DNA of 64,000 nt from NCBI GenBank assembly GCA_036251205.1, contig CP133958.1:2593210-2657209 (forward strand). Direction: 5' to 3'. Below the pieces are notes generated by a model. The model was not told where the DNA came from and searched no databases. It saw only the letters and a program-made list of their open reading frames with translations. The DNA comes from Orbaceae bacterium BiB. GTDB lineage: Bacteria > Pseudomonadota > Gammaproteobacteria > Enterobacterales > Orbaceae. Numbering within the stretch: position 1 is the first letter of the stretch; each line of letters starts with the position of its first letter. Below, piece after piece: positions 9,981 to 18,718 of the stretch. A program made the position numbers and the translations under genes.

Positions 9981-10850
9981 ATGTTACAGCGTTTTTGGCC
10001 TATACTAATTATTCTTATTTCAATGGCATCTGTACAAGGTAGCTCATCCCTTGCTAAACATCTTTTTTCAACATTAGGTCCATCAGGCATGGCTGCATGG
10101 CGTTTGGTGTTCTCATCAATTATGCTGTTATTAATTTTTAAGCCTTGGCGTAAACCGATTACTAAGCAGGCTTGGAAATACATTATATTATACGGCTTTG
10201 CATTGGGAATTATGAATCTATCCTTTTATAGCTCGATTGAACGTATTCCTATTGGGATTGCCGTTGCTATTGAGTTAACGGGACCGATTATGGTGGCAAT
10301 GTGTGCTACCCGTAAAAAGATTGATTTTATCTGGCTAGGTATTGCTATTATTGGTTTAGTGATGCTATTACCAATTACGGAAGCCCATACTGATTTAGAT
10401 GTTGTCGGGATCTTATTAGCGCTATGTGCTGGAGCATGTTGGGCTATGTATATTATTTTTGGACGTAAAGCAGGGCAGTTACAAGGACCATCAAGTGTTG
10501 CATTAGGTTCGGTCATTGTATCTTGTTTTATCTTTCCTATCGGGGTATGGCAAAGTGGTGAAGTGATGTTTTCTCTTGATGTTCTGCCATTAGCTTTTCT
10601 CGTTGCATTACTTGCTTCGGCAATTCCCTATGCATTAGATATGATAGCTTTACCTAAAATTCCTGCTTCGACGTTTAGTACCTTAATGAGTTTATCGCCT
10701 GTATTGGGGGCATTATCAGGATTGATCTTTTTGCAAGAGATGTTATCTGTTAAACAATGGCTATCTATTATGCTAATTATCATTTCATCTATTGGTACAG
10801 TTTTATCTATTACCCATAAACCTAAAATAACATCATTAAAATCATCGTGA
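9981..10850 (+). CDS. rhtA: RhtA-like EamA-family amino-acid exporter
   Basis: This inner-membrane protein of 289 residues has about ten hydrophobic segments arranged as two EamA repeats (about 5-135 and 145-280). It resembles E. coli RhtA, a threonine/homoserine exporter, over its whole length, with shared stretches such as MASVQGSSSLAK, FKPWR, RIPIGIAVAIELTGPI, GACWAMYIIFGRKAG and SAIPYALDMIALPKIP. It starts 4 bp after truB and is probably co-transcribed. The family has many substrates, so exporter function is well supported but threonine/homoserine specificity is inferred from resemblance. Confidence 0.8.
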   Translation: MLQRFWPILIILISMASVQGSSSLAKHLFSTLGPSGMAAWRLVFSSIMLLLIFKPWRKPITKQAWKYIILYGFALGIMNLSFYSSIERIPIGIAVAIELTGPIMVAMCATRKKIDFIWLGIAIIGLVMLLPITEAHTDLDVVGILLALCAGACWAMYIIFGRKAGQLQGPSSVALGSVIVSCFIFPIGVWQSGEVMFSLDVLPLAFLVALLASAIPYALDMIALPKIPASTFSTLMSLSPVLGALSGLIFLQEMLSVKQWLSIMLIIISSIGTVLSITHKPKITSLKSS

Positions 10851-10851
10851 T

Positions 10852-10876
10852 AAAAAAGGGCATTTAGCCCTTTTTA
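10852..10876. terminator. Bidirectional terminator between rhtA and gstA
   Basis: AAAAAGGGC and GCCCTTTTT pair around ATTTA, with A- and T-runs on the two sides. It suits both of the converging genes. Confidence 0.8.
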
Positions 10877-10879
10877 TTT

Positions 10880-11482
10880 TTATGCCATTAATCCTTCTTG
10901 CTTTAACGCTTGTTGTACCGCGGGTAAACTTTCTACACGCTGCATAAAGCTATCTATTGCTGGATAACTTGGTAAATTAGGAATTATTTTACGCCAACGT
11001 AAAACAACATAAAGATAGGCATCGGCAATCGTAAAACTTTCTGTTGCAATAAATTTACGATCTTTTAAACGGGCATCAAGAGCTTGAAACTTATCTTCCA
11101 ATACTTTAATCGCCGCATCTTTTTCCGCTTGTACTGATGATTTAAAAATTGGACCATATGCTTTGTGCAGTTCAGTTGCGACATAGCTAAGCCAAGATAA
11201 CGTTTGATATCTATCATCATGACCAACTGGTGCAATTAAATTTGCACTAGGCGTTTTATCAGCAATGTATTGTGCTATAGCAATATTTTCCGTTAAGATA
11301 GTATGATTATCTAGCTCAAGGGTTGGCACTTGCCCATGAGGATTCACTTCTCTAAAATCACGTTTATGTTCTGTTTGTTTTGTTTTTAAATCCACTCGTT
11401 CAACAGAAAATTCCATACCTGACATACAAAGCAGAATATGTTGTGTTAATGAACATGCACCAGGACTATAATAAAGTCTCAT
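10880..11482 (-). CDS. gstA: Glutathione S-transferase, GstA type
   Basis: This is a cytosolic beta-class-like glutathione transferase of 200 residues. The N-terminal thioredoxin-like domain starts MRLYYSPGACSLTQHI, with the Tyr and Cys10 positions typical of bacterial GSTs, and includes NPHGQVPTLELD. The helical C-terminal domain contains FTIADAYLYVVLRW. The reading frame is open further upstream, but the length and alignment to E. coli GstA (201 residues) favour the ATG at 11480-11482, seven bases after AAGGGG. The ATG directly before it (11483-11485) is the alternative. It probably conjugates electrophiles to glutathione; the substrate is unknown. Confidence 0.9.
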   Translation of the reverse strand: MRLYYSPGACSLTQHILLCMSGMEFSVERVDLKTKQTEHKRDFREVNPHGQVPTLELDNHTILTENIAIAQYIADKTPSANLIAPVGHDDRYQTLSWLSYVATELHKAYGPIFKSSVQAEKDAAIKVLEDKFQALDARLKDRKFIATESFTIADAYLYVVLRWRKIIPNLPSYPAIDSFMQRVESLPAVQQALKQEGLMA

Positions 11483-11742
11483 CATATTACCCCTTATTGG
11501 TTGTTTATATTTTATCATCACGCTTTTGGATATAAAAAGCAACTACTACTTTCTGTCTAGCACATTTAAAATCAAGTTTATTTTACAGTGATTAAATTAG
11601 ATTAATCTTATGTTTGTTAATCTCAAGCAATACAGTATTGAGTTTGTTTCTTTTATGGTATTAAATTATTTTTTCGGCAAGGTACTATAAGATAACTAGG
11701 TGTAAATACTCCATTTGTAACACAGTGATCTCGTAGAATAAT

Positions 11743-12522
11743 TTATGCAACATTTCGATATTCATATGGCGTCATATTATTCAGTGATTCATGTGGTCTT
11801 TCTCGATTATATTGTTCAATCCAATCAACCGTCATTTGTTTCACCTCATTTAAATTACGAAAAATATAGCTATCGAGTATATCTTCACGGTAAGTCCGGT
11901 TAAATCGTTCTATGTACCCATTTAGGTATGGACAACCCGGTTTAATGTAGTCAATTATAATCCCATGAGCTTTTGCCCTGTTGACAAAAACATCCGAGGT
12001 AAATTCACTACCGTTATCAGTCCGTATTTTCTCCGGATAACCATACCACTGAGCAAGCCTATCTAGATAACGTATTACCCGTAAAGACGGCATGCTCGTT
12101 GCAATATCGATCCCGAGTACTTCTCTATTAAAATCATCAATCACATTAAATGTACGAAATCGAACTTTATTATGCAAGCTATCACTCATAAAATCGACCG
12201 ACCAAGACTTACCTAATGCATCAGAAGGTGCTAACGGTTTGGGGCATCTATTTGGTAATCTTTTTTTACTTTTGCGGCGCATATTCAATTTTAGTTCCGT
12301 ATAAACACGGTAAACACGTTTATGGTTCCAGTGATAACCTAGCTTACGAAGTCGGTTAAAACACTTAGGAAATCCCCAACGATGATGCCGCTCGGTTAAC
12401 CGATTTAATTCCTGAATGATTTCATCGTCATCGCTAAGTTTAGGTTCATAATAGTAAGCCGTGCGGCTAATACTTGAGACATCACAACTTTTAACCACGC
12501 TGACCTGATACTTTACCTGCAA
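11743..12522 (-). CDS. IS3-family transposase OrfB (DDE integrase domain)
   Basis: This is the catalytic half of the transposase. It contains an HTH_21-like region, then the rve integrase core with [33 protein letters not shown] and the Glu in [13 protein letters not shown], the D-D-E triad of the IS407 group. No good start codon is seen; 12522 is a TTG in the open frame. The frame runs upstream into the AAAAAAG slippery run at 12564-12570, so OrfB is most likely made as an OrfAB fusion by -1 frameshifting. It looks intact. Confidence 0.88.
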   Translation of the reverse strand: MQVKYQVSVVKSCDVSSISRTAYYYEPKLSDDDEIIQELNRLTERHHRWGFPKCFNRLRKLGYHWNHKRVYRVYTELKLNMRRKSKKRLPNRCPKPLAPSDALGKSWSVDFMSDSLHNKVRFRTFNVIDDFNREVLGIDIATSMPSLRVIRYLDRLAQWYGYPEKIRTDNGSEFTSDVFVNRAKAHGIIIDYIKPGCPYLNGYIERFNRTYREDILDSYIFRNLNEVKQMTVDWIEQYNRERPHESLNNMTPYEYRNVA

Positions 12523-12557
12523 CTCTTGAGCCCAAACTTTTCTTTCTGTTACAGGTA

Positions 12558-12818
12558 CTAAAGCTTTTTTATAATATCTTCTTGCATCAAGGATTTGAGA
12601 CTCAACTCAGCATACATCTGTTTAAGTCGGCGATTTTCATCTTCAAGCACTTTTAAGCGATAGATATCGGACGCTTCCATTCCTCCGTATTTTTCTCGCC
12701 ATTTATAAAATGTTGAATTCCCTATTCCATATTCACGGCAAATATCTTTAACCGGTATGCCTGCTTCGGCTTTTTTCAAAATAGCGACTATTTGGCTCTC
12801 TGTCATGCGTTTGCTCAT
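12558..12818 (-). CDS. IS3-family transposase OrfA (helix-turn-helix)
   Basis: This 86-residue DNA-binding protein belongs to the HTH_Tnp_1 (IS3/IS911) type: SQIVAILKKAEAGIPVKDIC, then [17 protein letters not shown], then a leucine-zipper-like ENRRLKQMYAELSLK. It ends IIKKL with codons ATA AAA AAG CTT TAG. The A6G run there is the classic -1 frameshift site of the family and leads into OrfB. Confidence 0.88.
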   Translation of the reverse strand: MSKRMTESQIVAILKKAEAGIPVKDICREYGIGNSTFYKWREKYGGMEASDIYRLKVLEDENRRLKQMYAELSLKSLMQEDIIKKL

Positions 12819-12873
12819 TGTAAAACTCCTTTGGTTTATTTTAAAAGAAATTCTACGAGTATGCTGTATTATT

Positions 12874-13278
12874 TTAGGGGATATTTACATCATCATTACA
12901 ATGAGTCGATACAATACGTGATGGTTTCATGGATGGTTTTCCTCTAGATTGATACTCAAGCCCGCTGAATCCTTTTTCACGATATCTATCAAGCCAAACG
13001 AATAAAAGCCCAGGAGAGGCTAAATTAAGCATAGCACTGGTGTGCCCGAGAGACCAATCATTTGTCCACATTAATTTTAGGGCCTGTAATCTGGCTTGTG
13101 CGTGACGTAAATGGGCTGTTGATTGAAAGGATTTATCACCATGAATCGCCACTACCTGCGACCAATACCTTATTTGGCGAGAAGAAATAGCATACCTTTT
13201 TGAAAGTGTTTCGGACGATTCTCCTGCTAAGAATTCATTAGCAATGATAATTTTTAAATCTCGACTGTATTTTGACAT
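12874..13278 (-). pseudogene. Truncated IS150-like transposase OrfA
   Basis: Residues 1 to about 125 resemble the OrfA/InsJ of IS150-type elements, with two helix-turn-helix modules: SRDLKIIIANEFLAGESSET ... ISSRQIRYW, then GLLFVWLDRYREKGFSGLEY. The last codons and the stop come from the end of the neighbouring IS element, whose end lies at 12889. The rest of orfA and all of orfB are missing. The 134-residue product is therefore a chimeric leftover and probably has no function. Confidence 0.8.
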
Positions 13279-13320
13279 AAAAAGACCCCCTGTAATTGGT
13301 TGTCCAACTATTGGGGGTCA
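12890..13320 (-). mobile_element. Remnant (5' end) of an IS150-like element
   Basis: The element's 5' end is intact: TGACCCCCAATAGTTGGACA lies at 13301-13320 on the minus strand, followed by the orfA start. The other end is lost at the junction with the IS407-group element. I searched 11543-11700 by eye for the missing end and did not find it. The remnant ends 26 bp from the uspA stop codon. Confidence 0.75.
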
Positions 13321-13346
13321 CTTCAATTTTAAACCGGTTTTTTAGA

Positions 13347-13820
13347 TTATTCTTTACCATCGGTAATATTTGGAGCATCAGTAGCATCATCATCATCATC
13401 TTTAAGTGGAACAATTAAAGTATCCACATGAGTATTATTAATTAACTGACGAGCAGAAGACATTAATTTACTCCAAAAATCTTGGTGATGACCACAGACA
13501 ACAAGATCAACACTATATTCGTGTATAGCTTCGATCAAAACTTGACCAAATTCACCATTGCCTGAAAGAGTATGTGCAATAGTATATCCTGAATTATCTG
13601 CTAATTTATTTAATGCGATATGAGCATCTTCAGTGATACGATCTTTCATATCATTCATATTAATATCAACTAAGCCAGTATAAAGATCGGAATAGTTAAT
13701 ACCTACATGAATTAATGAAACTTGTGCATTGTATGGCTTTGCCATAGAAACCGCTTTTTCTACAAGCACATCACTTTCTGGTGATAAATCTACTGCTACT
13801 AAAATATGTTTGTAAGCCAT
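13347..13820 (-). CDS. uspA: Universal stress protein A
   Basis: This cytoplasmic stress protein of 157 residues is very close to E. coli Usp[45 protein letters not shown], and [20 protein letters not shown]. UspA-type members lack the ATP-binding G-2x-G-9x-G motif of other Usp proteins, and it is not seen here. The frame opens further upstream, but the ATG at 13818-13820 follows GAGGAGAAAATT and matches the family start. The C-terminal tail is extended and acidic ([12 protein letters not shown]). It lies 58 bp downstream of pit, as the two genes are also neighbours in E. coli. Confidence 0.95.
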   Translation of the reverse strand: MAYKHILVAVDLSPESDVLVEKAVSMAKPYNAQVSLIHVGINYSDLYTGLVDINMNDMKDRITEDAHIALNKLADNSGYTIAHTLSGNGEFGQVLIEAIHEYSVDLVVCGHHQDFWSKLMSSARQLINNTHVDTLIVPLKDDDDDATDAPNITDGKE

Positions 13821-13878
13821 AATTTTCTCCTCTTTCTTAAAACTATCTAAGTCAAATTCCAATACTATATATTTACTA

Positions 13879-15381
13879 CTAAATTAAGCTTTGAGCAAGC
13901 CAAAAAAGTGATGCAGATAACAATATTGAAATAGGAAGTGTTAAAATCCATGTTAAAGCAATACTTTTGATGGTTTTACTTTGTACTCCACCACCATCAA
14001 CTATCATCGTACCAGCAACTGATGATGATAAGACTTGTGTTGTTGATACGGGCATACCTGTATAACTTGCAATACCAATTGATAAAGCGGTGGTTACTTG
14101 TGCAGAAACACCTTGTGCATAAGTCATTCCTTTTTTACCAATTTTTTCACCGATAGTAATAGCGACACGTCTCCATCCAATCATTGTACCGACAGCAAGT
14201 GCTGTTGCAACTGAAATAATAATCCAGATCGGAGCATACTCAACAGTTTCTAATAAATTATTTTTTAATGAATTTAAATAACGTTTATCATTGCTAGATA
14301 CTTCAGGTTGTTTCGCTACATGAGCAACAGTATCTGATAAACATAGTAGAATTCGTCTCGCTTGAGAGCGTTGATTAACAGTTAAAGAATCATAGTCATC
14401 AATATTATGAAAAAGGGATTGTGCAATGGCGATAGTTGTAAACGAACGAGAGTAGTCACAGTGATACTTTTCTAATTCTCCTGCTGGGCCATTTGGATTG
14501 ACAGGTGTTTGTTTACCAATAACTTGATCTAATGTGATTTGGTGTGTTTTAAAATAATCATCAATATTGTTTATAGCATCTCTGGTATTTGTAATTTCAT
14601 AAGTTGATGCATTCATGTTAACAATAAAACCAGCTGGTGCAACACCAATTAGTACTAGCATTAAAAGTCCAATACCTTTTTGCCCATCATTCGCGCCATG
14701 TGAGAAACTAACACCTGCCGCTGAAACAATTAGCATAATTCGAATCCAAAACGGTGGTTTCTTTTTGCCATACAGTTTTTCACGTTGTTCTGGTGTCATG
14801 AAAATGCGTTCACGTTTTTTCCCGTTCTTTTTTCTGCGCCAGACTTTTCTAAGAATGAAAATCATCAGGCCAGCTAAGATTAGACCAACAGCCGGTGAAA
14901 TGATCAGTGATAATAAGATTTGCACCATCTTAGGAATATTTAACGCATCGACAATTGATGTATCGGTAATAAATGCATTAGCGAGCGCTACACCAATAAT
15001 GGAACCAATTAAAGTATGTGAACTAGATGCTGGAATTCCAAGGTACCATGTACCTAAATTCCAAATAATGGCAGCTAATAGGATTGAGAAAACCATCGCC
15101 AATCCGTAATTTGAACTTACATTTAATAGTAGATCTGTGGGTAATAAATGGACAATTGCATATGCAACACTTAATCCACCGAGTAGAACACCTAGAAAAT
15201 TAAAAATACCAGCCATTAAAACGGCTAATTTTTCTTTTAAGGCTTTGGTATAAATAACAGTGGCAACAGCATTTGCTGTATCATGAAATCCGTTGATTGC
15301 TTCATAAAATAGAACAAATAGAAGTGCTAAACCAAGGAAAATAAGTGTCGAAGTCTCTAAATCAGAAAATAGATGGAACAT
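13879..15381 (-). CDS. pitA: Low-affinity inorganic phosphate (metal-phosphate) transporter
   Basis: This inner-membrane PiT-family symporter of 500 residues matches E. coli PitA (499) throughout. The duplicated signature is present as [21 protein letters not shown] (about 25-45) and [15 protein letters not shown] (about 225). About ten membrane segments are split by a large cytoplasmic loop of roughly residues 255-360. It would take up phosphate as neutral metal phosphate using the proton gradient. An AAGAG ribosome-binding site lies before the ATG at 15379-15381. uspA follows on the same strand. Confidence 0.95.
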   Translation of the reverse strand: MFHLFSDLETSTLIFLGLALLFVLFYEAINGFHDTANAVATVIYTKALKEKLAVLMAGIFNFLGVLLGGLSVAYAIVHLLPTDLLLNVSSNYGLAMVFSILLAAIIWNLGTWYLGIPASSSHTLIGSIIGVALANAFITDTSIVDALNIPKMVQILLSLIISPAVGLILAGLMIFILRKVWRRKKNGKKRERIFMTPEQREKLYGKKKPPFWIRIMLIVSAAGVSFSHGANDGQKGIGLLMLVLIGVAPAGFIVNMNASTYEITNTRDAINNIDDYFKTHQITLDQVIGKQTPVNPNGPAGELEKYHCDYSRSFTTIAIAQSLFHNIDDYDSLTVNQRSQARRILLCLSDTVAHVAKQPEVSSNDKRYLNSLKNNLLETVEYAPIWIIISVATALAVGTMIGWRRVAITIGEKIGKKGMTYAQGVSAQVTTALSIGIASYTGMPVSTTQVLSSSVAGTMIVDGGGVQSKTIKSIALTWILTLPISILLSASLFWLAQSLI

Positions 15382-15595
15382 ATCGGCTCTTTATATAGTT
15401 AATCAAACGGCGTTATTATCCTAAAGAAAAGCCTATCAGCAAAGTAATTTTTGTTATTTTAGGGATATTTCTTCTGGTTACGCCTGTTTTAACCCATTAT
15501 TACTATTGTTTTTCGCTATAATAACACTCTACAGCAATATTATAACGAAAAATAGGGAAATAAAATAAGTATATCTTTTAAAATATACTATTATG

Positions 15596-16567
15596 CTAGT
15601 CCTTTCTTTTGGCATAGCGGCTAGCTAACACGGCACAAATCATTAATTGTATTTGATGAAAAATCATTAATGGTAAGACAATAATACCCATTATCGAAAC
15701 TGGGAATATCACGCTGGCCATTGGAATGCCACTTGCTAAGCTTTTCTTCGAACCACAAAAAACAATAGTAATCTCATCCTCTTTATTAAACCCAAGTAAT
15801 CTCGCCCCATAAGTGGTGATTAGTAAGACAATACCTAGTAGAATAAGTGAGAATATGATAATTGAGACAAATGATAAAATATCAATTTGTTGCCAAATAC
15901 CATTAATTACAGCATCACTAAAAGCGACATAAACAACCAGTAAAATAGATAATCTATCTGTTCGATTAATCATTTTTCGATGAGCATCAATCCAACGTCC
16001 AATCCAACGTCTCGATAAATGACCGACAATAAACGGTAGCATTAACTTGAGCATAATAGATACAATAGCATCTGCTATATGCATCGCTCCATCTGCCTGG
16101 GCATGCATAATCAAGCTAATCAAAACTGGCGTAACAAACACACCTAGTAGAGTTGATGCTGAAGCACTACAAATAGCTGCAGCAACATTTCCTCTCGCCA
16201 TTGAGGTAAATGCAATGGCTGATTGAACGGTTGCAGGTAAAGTACAAAGGAAAATAAATCCTAAATAAATATCATTAGATAAGAAGGTCGGTACAAAAAA
16301 TTGCAGACCTAAACCAAGAATAGGAAAGACTGCAAAAGTGACGGCAAAAATCGTAATATGTAATCGCCAGTGTCGGATACCATTAATAATTGATTGAAAT
16401 GATAATTTTGCACCATGCATAAAAAACAGTAAACCAATTGCAAAAGTTGTCAGGTATTCAAAAAATACTTTGGCATTGCCTGAGCAGGGGAGAATTGTTG
16501 CGATGATAACAGTGCTGATTAAAATAAGTAAAAAGGAATCAACCTTTAAAATTTTCATTACATTCAT
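15596..16567 (-). CDS. yfeH: YfeH-like bile-acid:sodium symporter family protein
   Basis: This is a membrane protein of 323 residues with about ten spans, of the SBF-like (BASS) superfamily. It follows E. coli YfeH closely: IGLLFFMHGAKLSFQSII, TLPATVQSAIAFTSMARGNVAAAICSASAS, DEITIVFCGSKKSLASGIPMA and PLMIFHQIQLMICAVLA. YfeH is an uncharacterised putative sodium-dependent transporter, so the substrate is unknown. Neither the ATG at 16567 nor the internal ATG at 16558 has a clear ribosome-binding site; I kept the longer form. It stands alone between pit and an ABC transporter. Confidence 0.88.
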   Translation of the reverse strand: MNVMKILKVDSFLLILISTVIIATILPCSGNAKVFFEYLTTFAIGLLFFMHGAKLSFQSIINGIRHWRLHITIFAVTFAVFPILGLGLQFFVPTFLSNDIYLGFIFLCTLPATVQSAIAFTSMARGNVAAAICSASASTLLGVFVTPVLISLIMHAQADGAMHIADAIVSIMLKLMLPFIVGHLSRRWIGRWIDAHRKMINRTDRLSILLVVYVAFSDAVINGIWQQIDILSFVSIIIFSLILLGIVLLITTYGARLLGFNKEDEITIVFCGSKKSLASGIPMASVIFPVSIMGIIVLPLMIFHQIQLMICAVLASRYAKRKD

Positions 16568-16651
16568 GGATAATATATTACAAAAAAGATGGTATATGAA
16601 AGACCTATTATAATAGATCCTTCATTTATTAACAGATAATTATAACATCCC

Positions 16652-17392
16652 CTAGTGATTTAATCCTTTAACTGATGCAATAAATTGTTTTAGCTCTGGT
16701 GTATTAGGCGATGAAAAAAAGGTATCACTTTTACCTTGTTCCCATATAGTTCCTTGATTCATAAATATAACGCGATTACCAACATCCTTTGCAAAATTCA
16801 TCTCATGAGTTACTAAAATAAGGGTCATACCTTCTAGAGCTAGTTGTTCTAAAACTTTTAACACTTCACCGACTAGTTCTGGATCGAGGGCAGATGTTAT
16901 TTCATCGCATAATAACACTTTTGGCTTCATAGCCATTGCTCTTGCAATTGCTACTCGCTGTTGTTGACCCCCAGATAAATTCGTTGGGTAATAGTGTAAT
17001 CGTTCTGACAAGCCTACTTTTTCTAACATATGTGCTGCCAGTTCTTGGCTCTCTTTTTTATTCAGGCCTAAAACATGCTTCGGTGCTAACATAACATTTT
17101 CTAAGGCCGTCATATGTGGAAATAAGTTAAAATGTTGAAAAACCATGCCGATTAGTTGACTTAGTTCTTTGACTTGTGAAGCTTTATGCGTGACTGTAAT
17201 CCCATTTAACTTGATGCTACCATCTTGGTACTCTTCAAGTCCATTTAAGCAACGTAATAATGTACTCTTTCCAGAACCACTACGCCCAATAATTGAGACA
17301 ACTTCTCCTATATCAATATCAAGATTGATATTTTTTAATACATGATTTGAACCATAGTATTTTTCGATTTGATTAACGGTGATAATTGGCAT
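16652..17392 (-). CDS. Polar amino-acid ABC transporter, ATP-binding protein
   Basis: This is the ATPase of a PAAT-family importer, 246 residues. It has Walker A GRSGSGKST, the Q-loop region MVFQHFNLFPHMT, signature LSGGQQQRVAIARA, Walker B VLLCDEITSALDPE and the H-loop THEM. The frame is open upstream inside the permease gene, but the family N-terminus (MPIITVNQIEKYYG) puts the start at 17390-17392. The gene therefore overlaps the preceding permease by 20 bp. It is the last gene of a four-gene operon. The substrate is probably an amino acid; which one cannot be read from sequence. Confidence 0.92.
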   Translation of the reverse strand: MPIITVNQIEKYYGSNHVLKNINLDIDIGEVVSIIGRSGSGKSTLLRCLNGLEEYQDGSIKLNGITVTHKASQVKELSQLIGMVFQHFNLFPHMTALENVMLAPKHVLGLNKKESQELAAHMLEKVGLSERLHYYPTNLSGGQQQRVAIARAMAMKPKVLLCDEITSALDPELVGEVLKVLEQLALEGMTLILVTHEMNFAKDVGNRVIFMNQGTIWEQGKSDTFFSSPNTPELKQFIASVKGLNH

Positions 17393-18032
17393 TGAGTTTT
17401 TTCTCCAAATATTGACTATAACAGGATATTGGATAACAGATAATAAAATAACCAATAGCAACAAAACTGAATACTTTAAAAGATTCATAAGTCACATTAT
17501 TAAGTAAGGTTCCGGCTCTAGTTAATTCAACAAAACCTATAATTGATGCTAGTGAAGTGCTTTTTATGACTTGTACGATAAAACCAACTGTTGGGGCTAG
17601 AGCAATTCGAGTAGCTTGAGGTAGAATCACAGCTATTAATGTTCTTGAAAAGTTTAAACCAAGGCAACGAGAAGCTTCCCATTGGCCTTTATCAATTGCA
17701 TTAATGCTCCCGCTCCAAATATCAATGAGATAAGCGCTAGTATATAGTGTTAGGGCAAAACTAGCTGCGAATATGGGTTCAACATCAATACCCAGTAAAC
17801 CTAATCCGAAAAAGCTTAAAAATAACTGCATTAATAGTGGAATGCCCTGAAATAAAGCACAATAAGAATTGATCAATGTTTTTAACCATCTTATTTTCAT
17901 AATACGTATCGTCGTAAGTAGGATCGTGACTAAAGAGCCACCAATAAAGGCAATAAATGAGAGTAGTAATGTCCATTGCAGGGCGAATAGCAGATTACGA
18001 ATGATATCCCAATTAGTAAAAGTGATCATCAT
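17373..18032 (-). CDS. Polar amino-acid ABC transporter permease (second)
   Basis: This is an inner-membrane permease of 219 residues with about five membrane segments. The HisM/HisQ-type cytoplasmic loop is EASRCLGLNFSRTLIAVILPQA (about 135-156), which contacts the ATPase. It overlaps the upstream permease by 4 bp (ATGA), implying coupled translation, and the downstream ATPase gene by 20 bp. It should form a heterodimer with the first permease. Confidence 0.9.
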   Translation of the reverse strand: MMITFTNWDIIRNLLFALQWTLLLSFIAFIGGSLVTILLTTIRIMKIRWLKTLINSYCALFQGIPLLMQLFLSFFGLGLLGIDVEPIFAASFALTLYTSAYLIDIWSGSINAIDKGQWEASRCLGLNFSRTLIAVILPQATRIALAPTVGFIVQVIKSTSLASIIGFVELTRAGTLLNNVTYESFKVFSFVAIGYFIICYPISCYSQYLEKKLNANYHR

Positions 18033-18697
18033 ATCGTTTCACCTTTAAAAAAATAGTAGCCAATTTTGGTTAGCAGTTTTCTCATCAAAATCGAGAGTAA
18101 TAAATAAATGAGAGCTGTGATTAGATATATTTCAAAGCTTAAAAATGTTCGAGATTGAATATAGTTAGCTTCAAAAGTGAGTTCTTCGACTGAAATTTGA
18201 GATATAACCGAAGAACCTAACATCACAAGAATGCATTGACTTGTTAGTGCTGGATAAATTTTTTTTATCGCTGGGGGTAAAATAATCAACATAAACGTTT
18301 TAAATTTGGAAAAACCTAGCACTCGAGCTGCTTCCCATTGTCCCCATTGAATTGATTTAATCCCTGATCTAATTATTTCGGTATTATAAGCACCAAGATT
18401 AATTATCATCGCGATCATTGCCGATTCAATTTCAGTCATTTTGATTCCTAAGTTAGGTAAACCAAAAAAAATGAAAAAGAGTTGCACAATAAACGGAGTA
18501 TTGCGGATCAATTCAACGTAAGCTGACCATACTGAACTTAATATTTTATGTTGACTAGTCCTAATAGCTGCACCAGCTATACCGACGATAATTCCAAATA
18601 TGGTGGTAATTATAGTTAGCTGAATTGTTAACAATAACCCCGATAGAAAATTGGGAATATACGGGATTAAAGGGCTAAACTGGAATGAGTAATTCAT
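18029..18697 (-). CDS. Polar amino-acid ABC transporter permease (first)
   Basis: This is a second HisMQ-family permease, 222 residues. It has the loop EAARVLGFSKFKTFMLIILP and the GIVVGIAGAAIRTS and LIRNTPFIVQLFFIFFGLP segments that are usual in the N-terminal half. It lies 21 bp downstream of the binding-protein gene and overlaps the next permease by 4 bp. Confidence 0.9.
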   Translation of the reverse strand: MNYSFQFSPLIPYIPNFLSGLLLTIQLTIITTIFGIIVGIAGAAIRTSQHKILSSVWSAYVELIRNTPFIVQLFFIFFGLPNLGIKMTEIESAMIAMIINLGAYNTEIIRSGIKSIQWGQWEAARVLGFSKFKTFMLIILPPAIKKIYPALTSQCILVMLGSSVISQISVEELTFEANYIQSRTFLSFEIYLITALIYLLLSILMRKLLTKIGYYFFKGETI

Positions 18698-18718
18698 AAT
18701 TTATTCCTGAAATAATGA

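Larger units (their letters stand above)
11701..12889 (-). mobile_element. IS3-family (IS407-group) insertion sequence, about 1.19 kb
   Basis: Two overlapping transposase frames lie between imperfect inverted ends. The left end reads TGTAAATACTCC and the complement of the right end reads TGTAAATATCCCC. Further in, CTCGTAGAAT recurs in inverted orientation (11730-11739 and 12850-12859). No direct target repeat is visible: the flanks are AGG on the left and TCA on the right. The right end abuts a truncated IS150-like orfA, so the element probably inserted into that IS and a deletion then removed the left flank. It is related to the element at 39015-40215. Confidence 0.85.

Noticed and set aside
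11571-11700. Possible missing half or far end of the IS150-like element
   Set aside because: No inverted copy of the TGACCCCC...TGGACA end and no orfB remnant was found there.
14615-15109. 164-codon plus-strand frame opposite pit
   Set aside because: It lies inside pit on the other strand, and pit has full-length family similarity.
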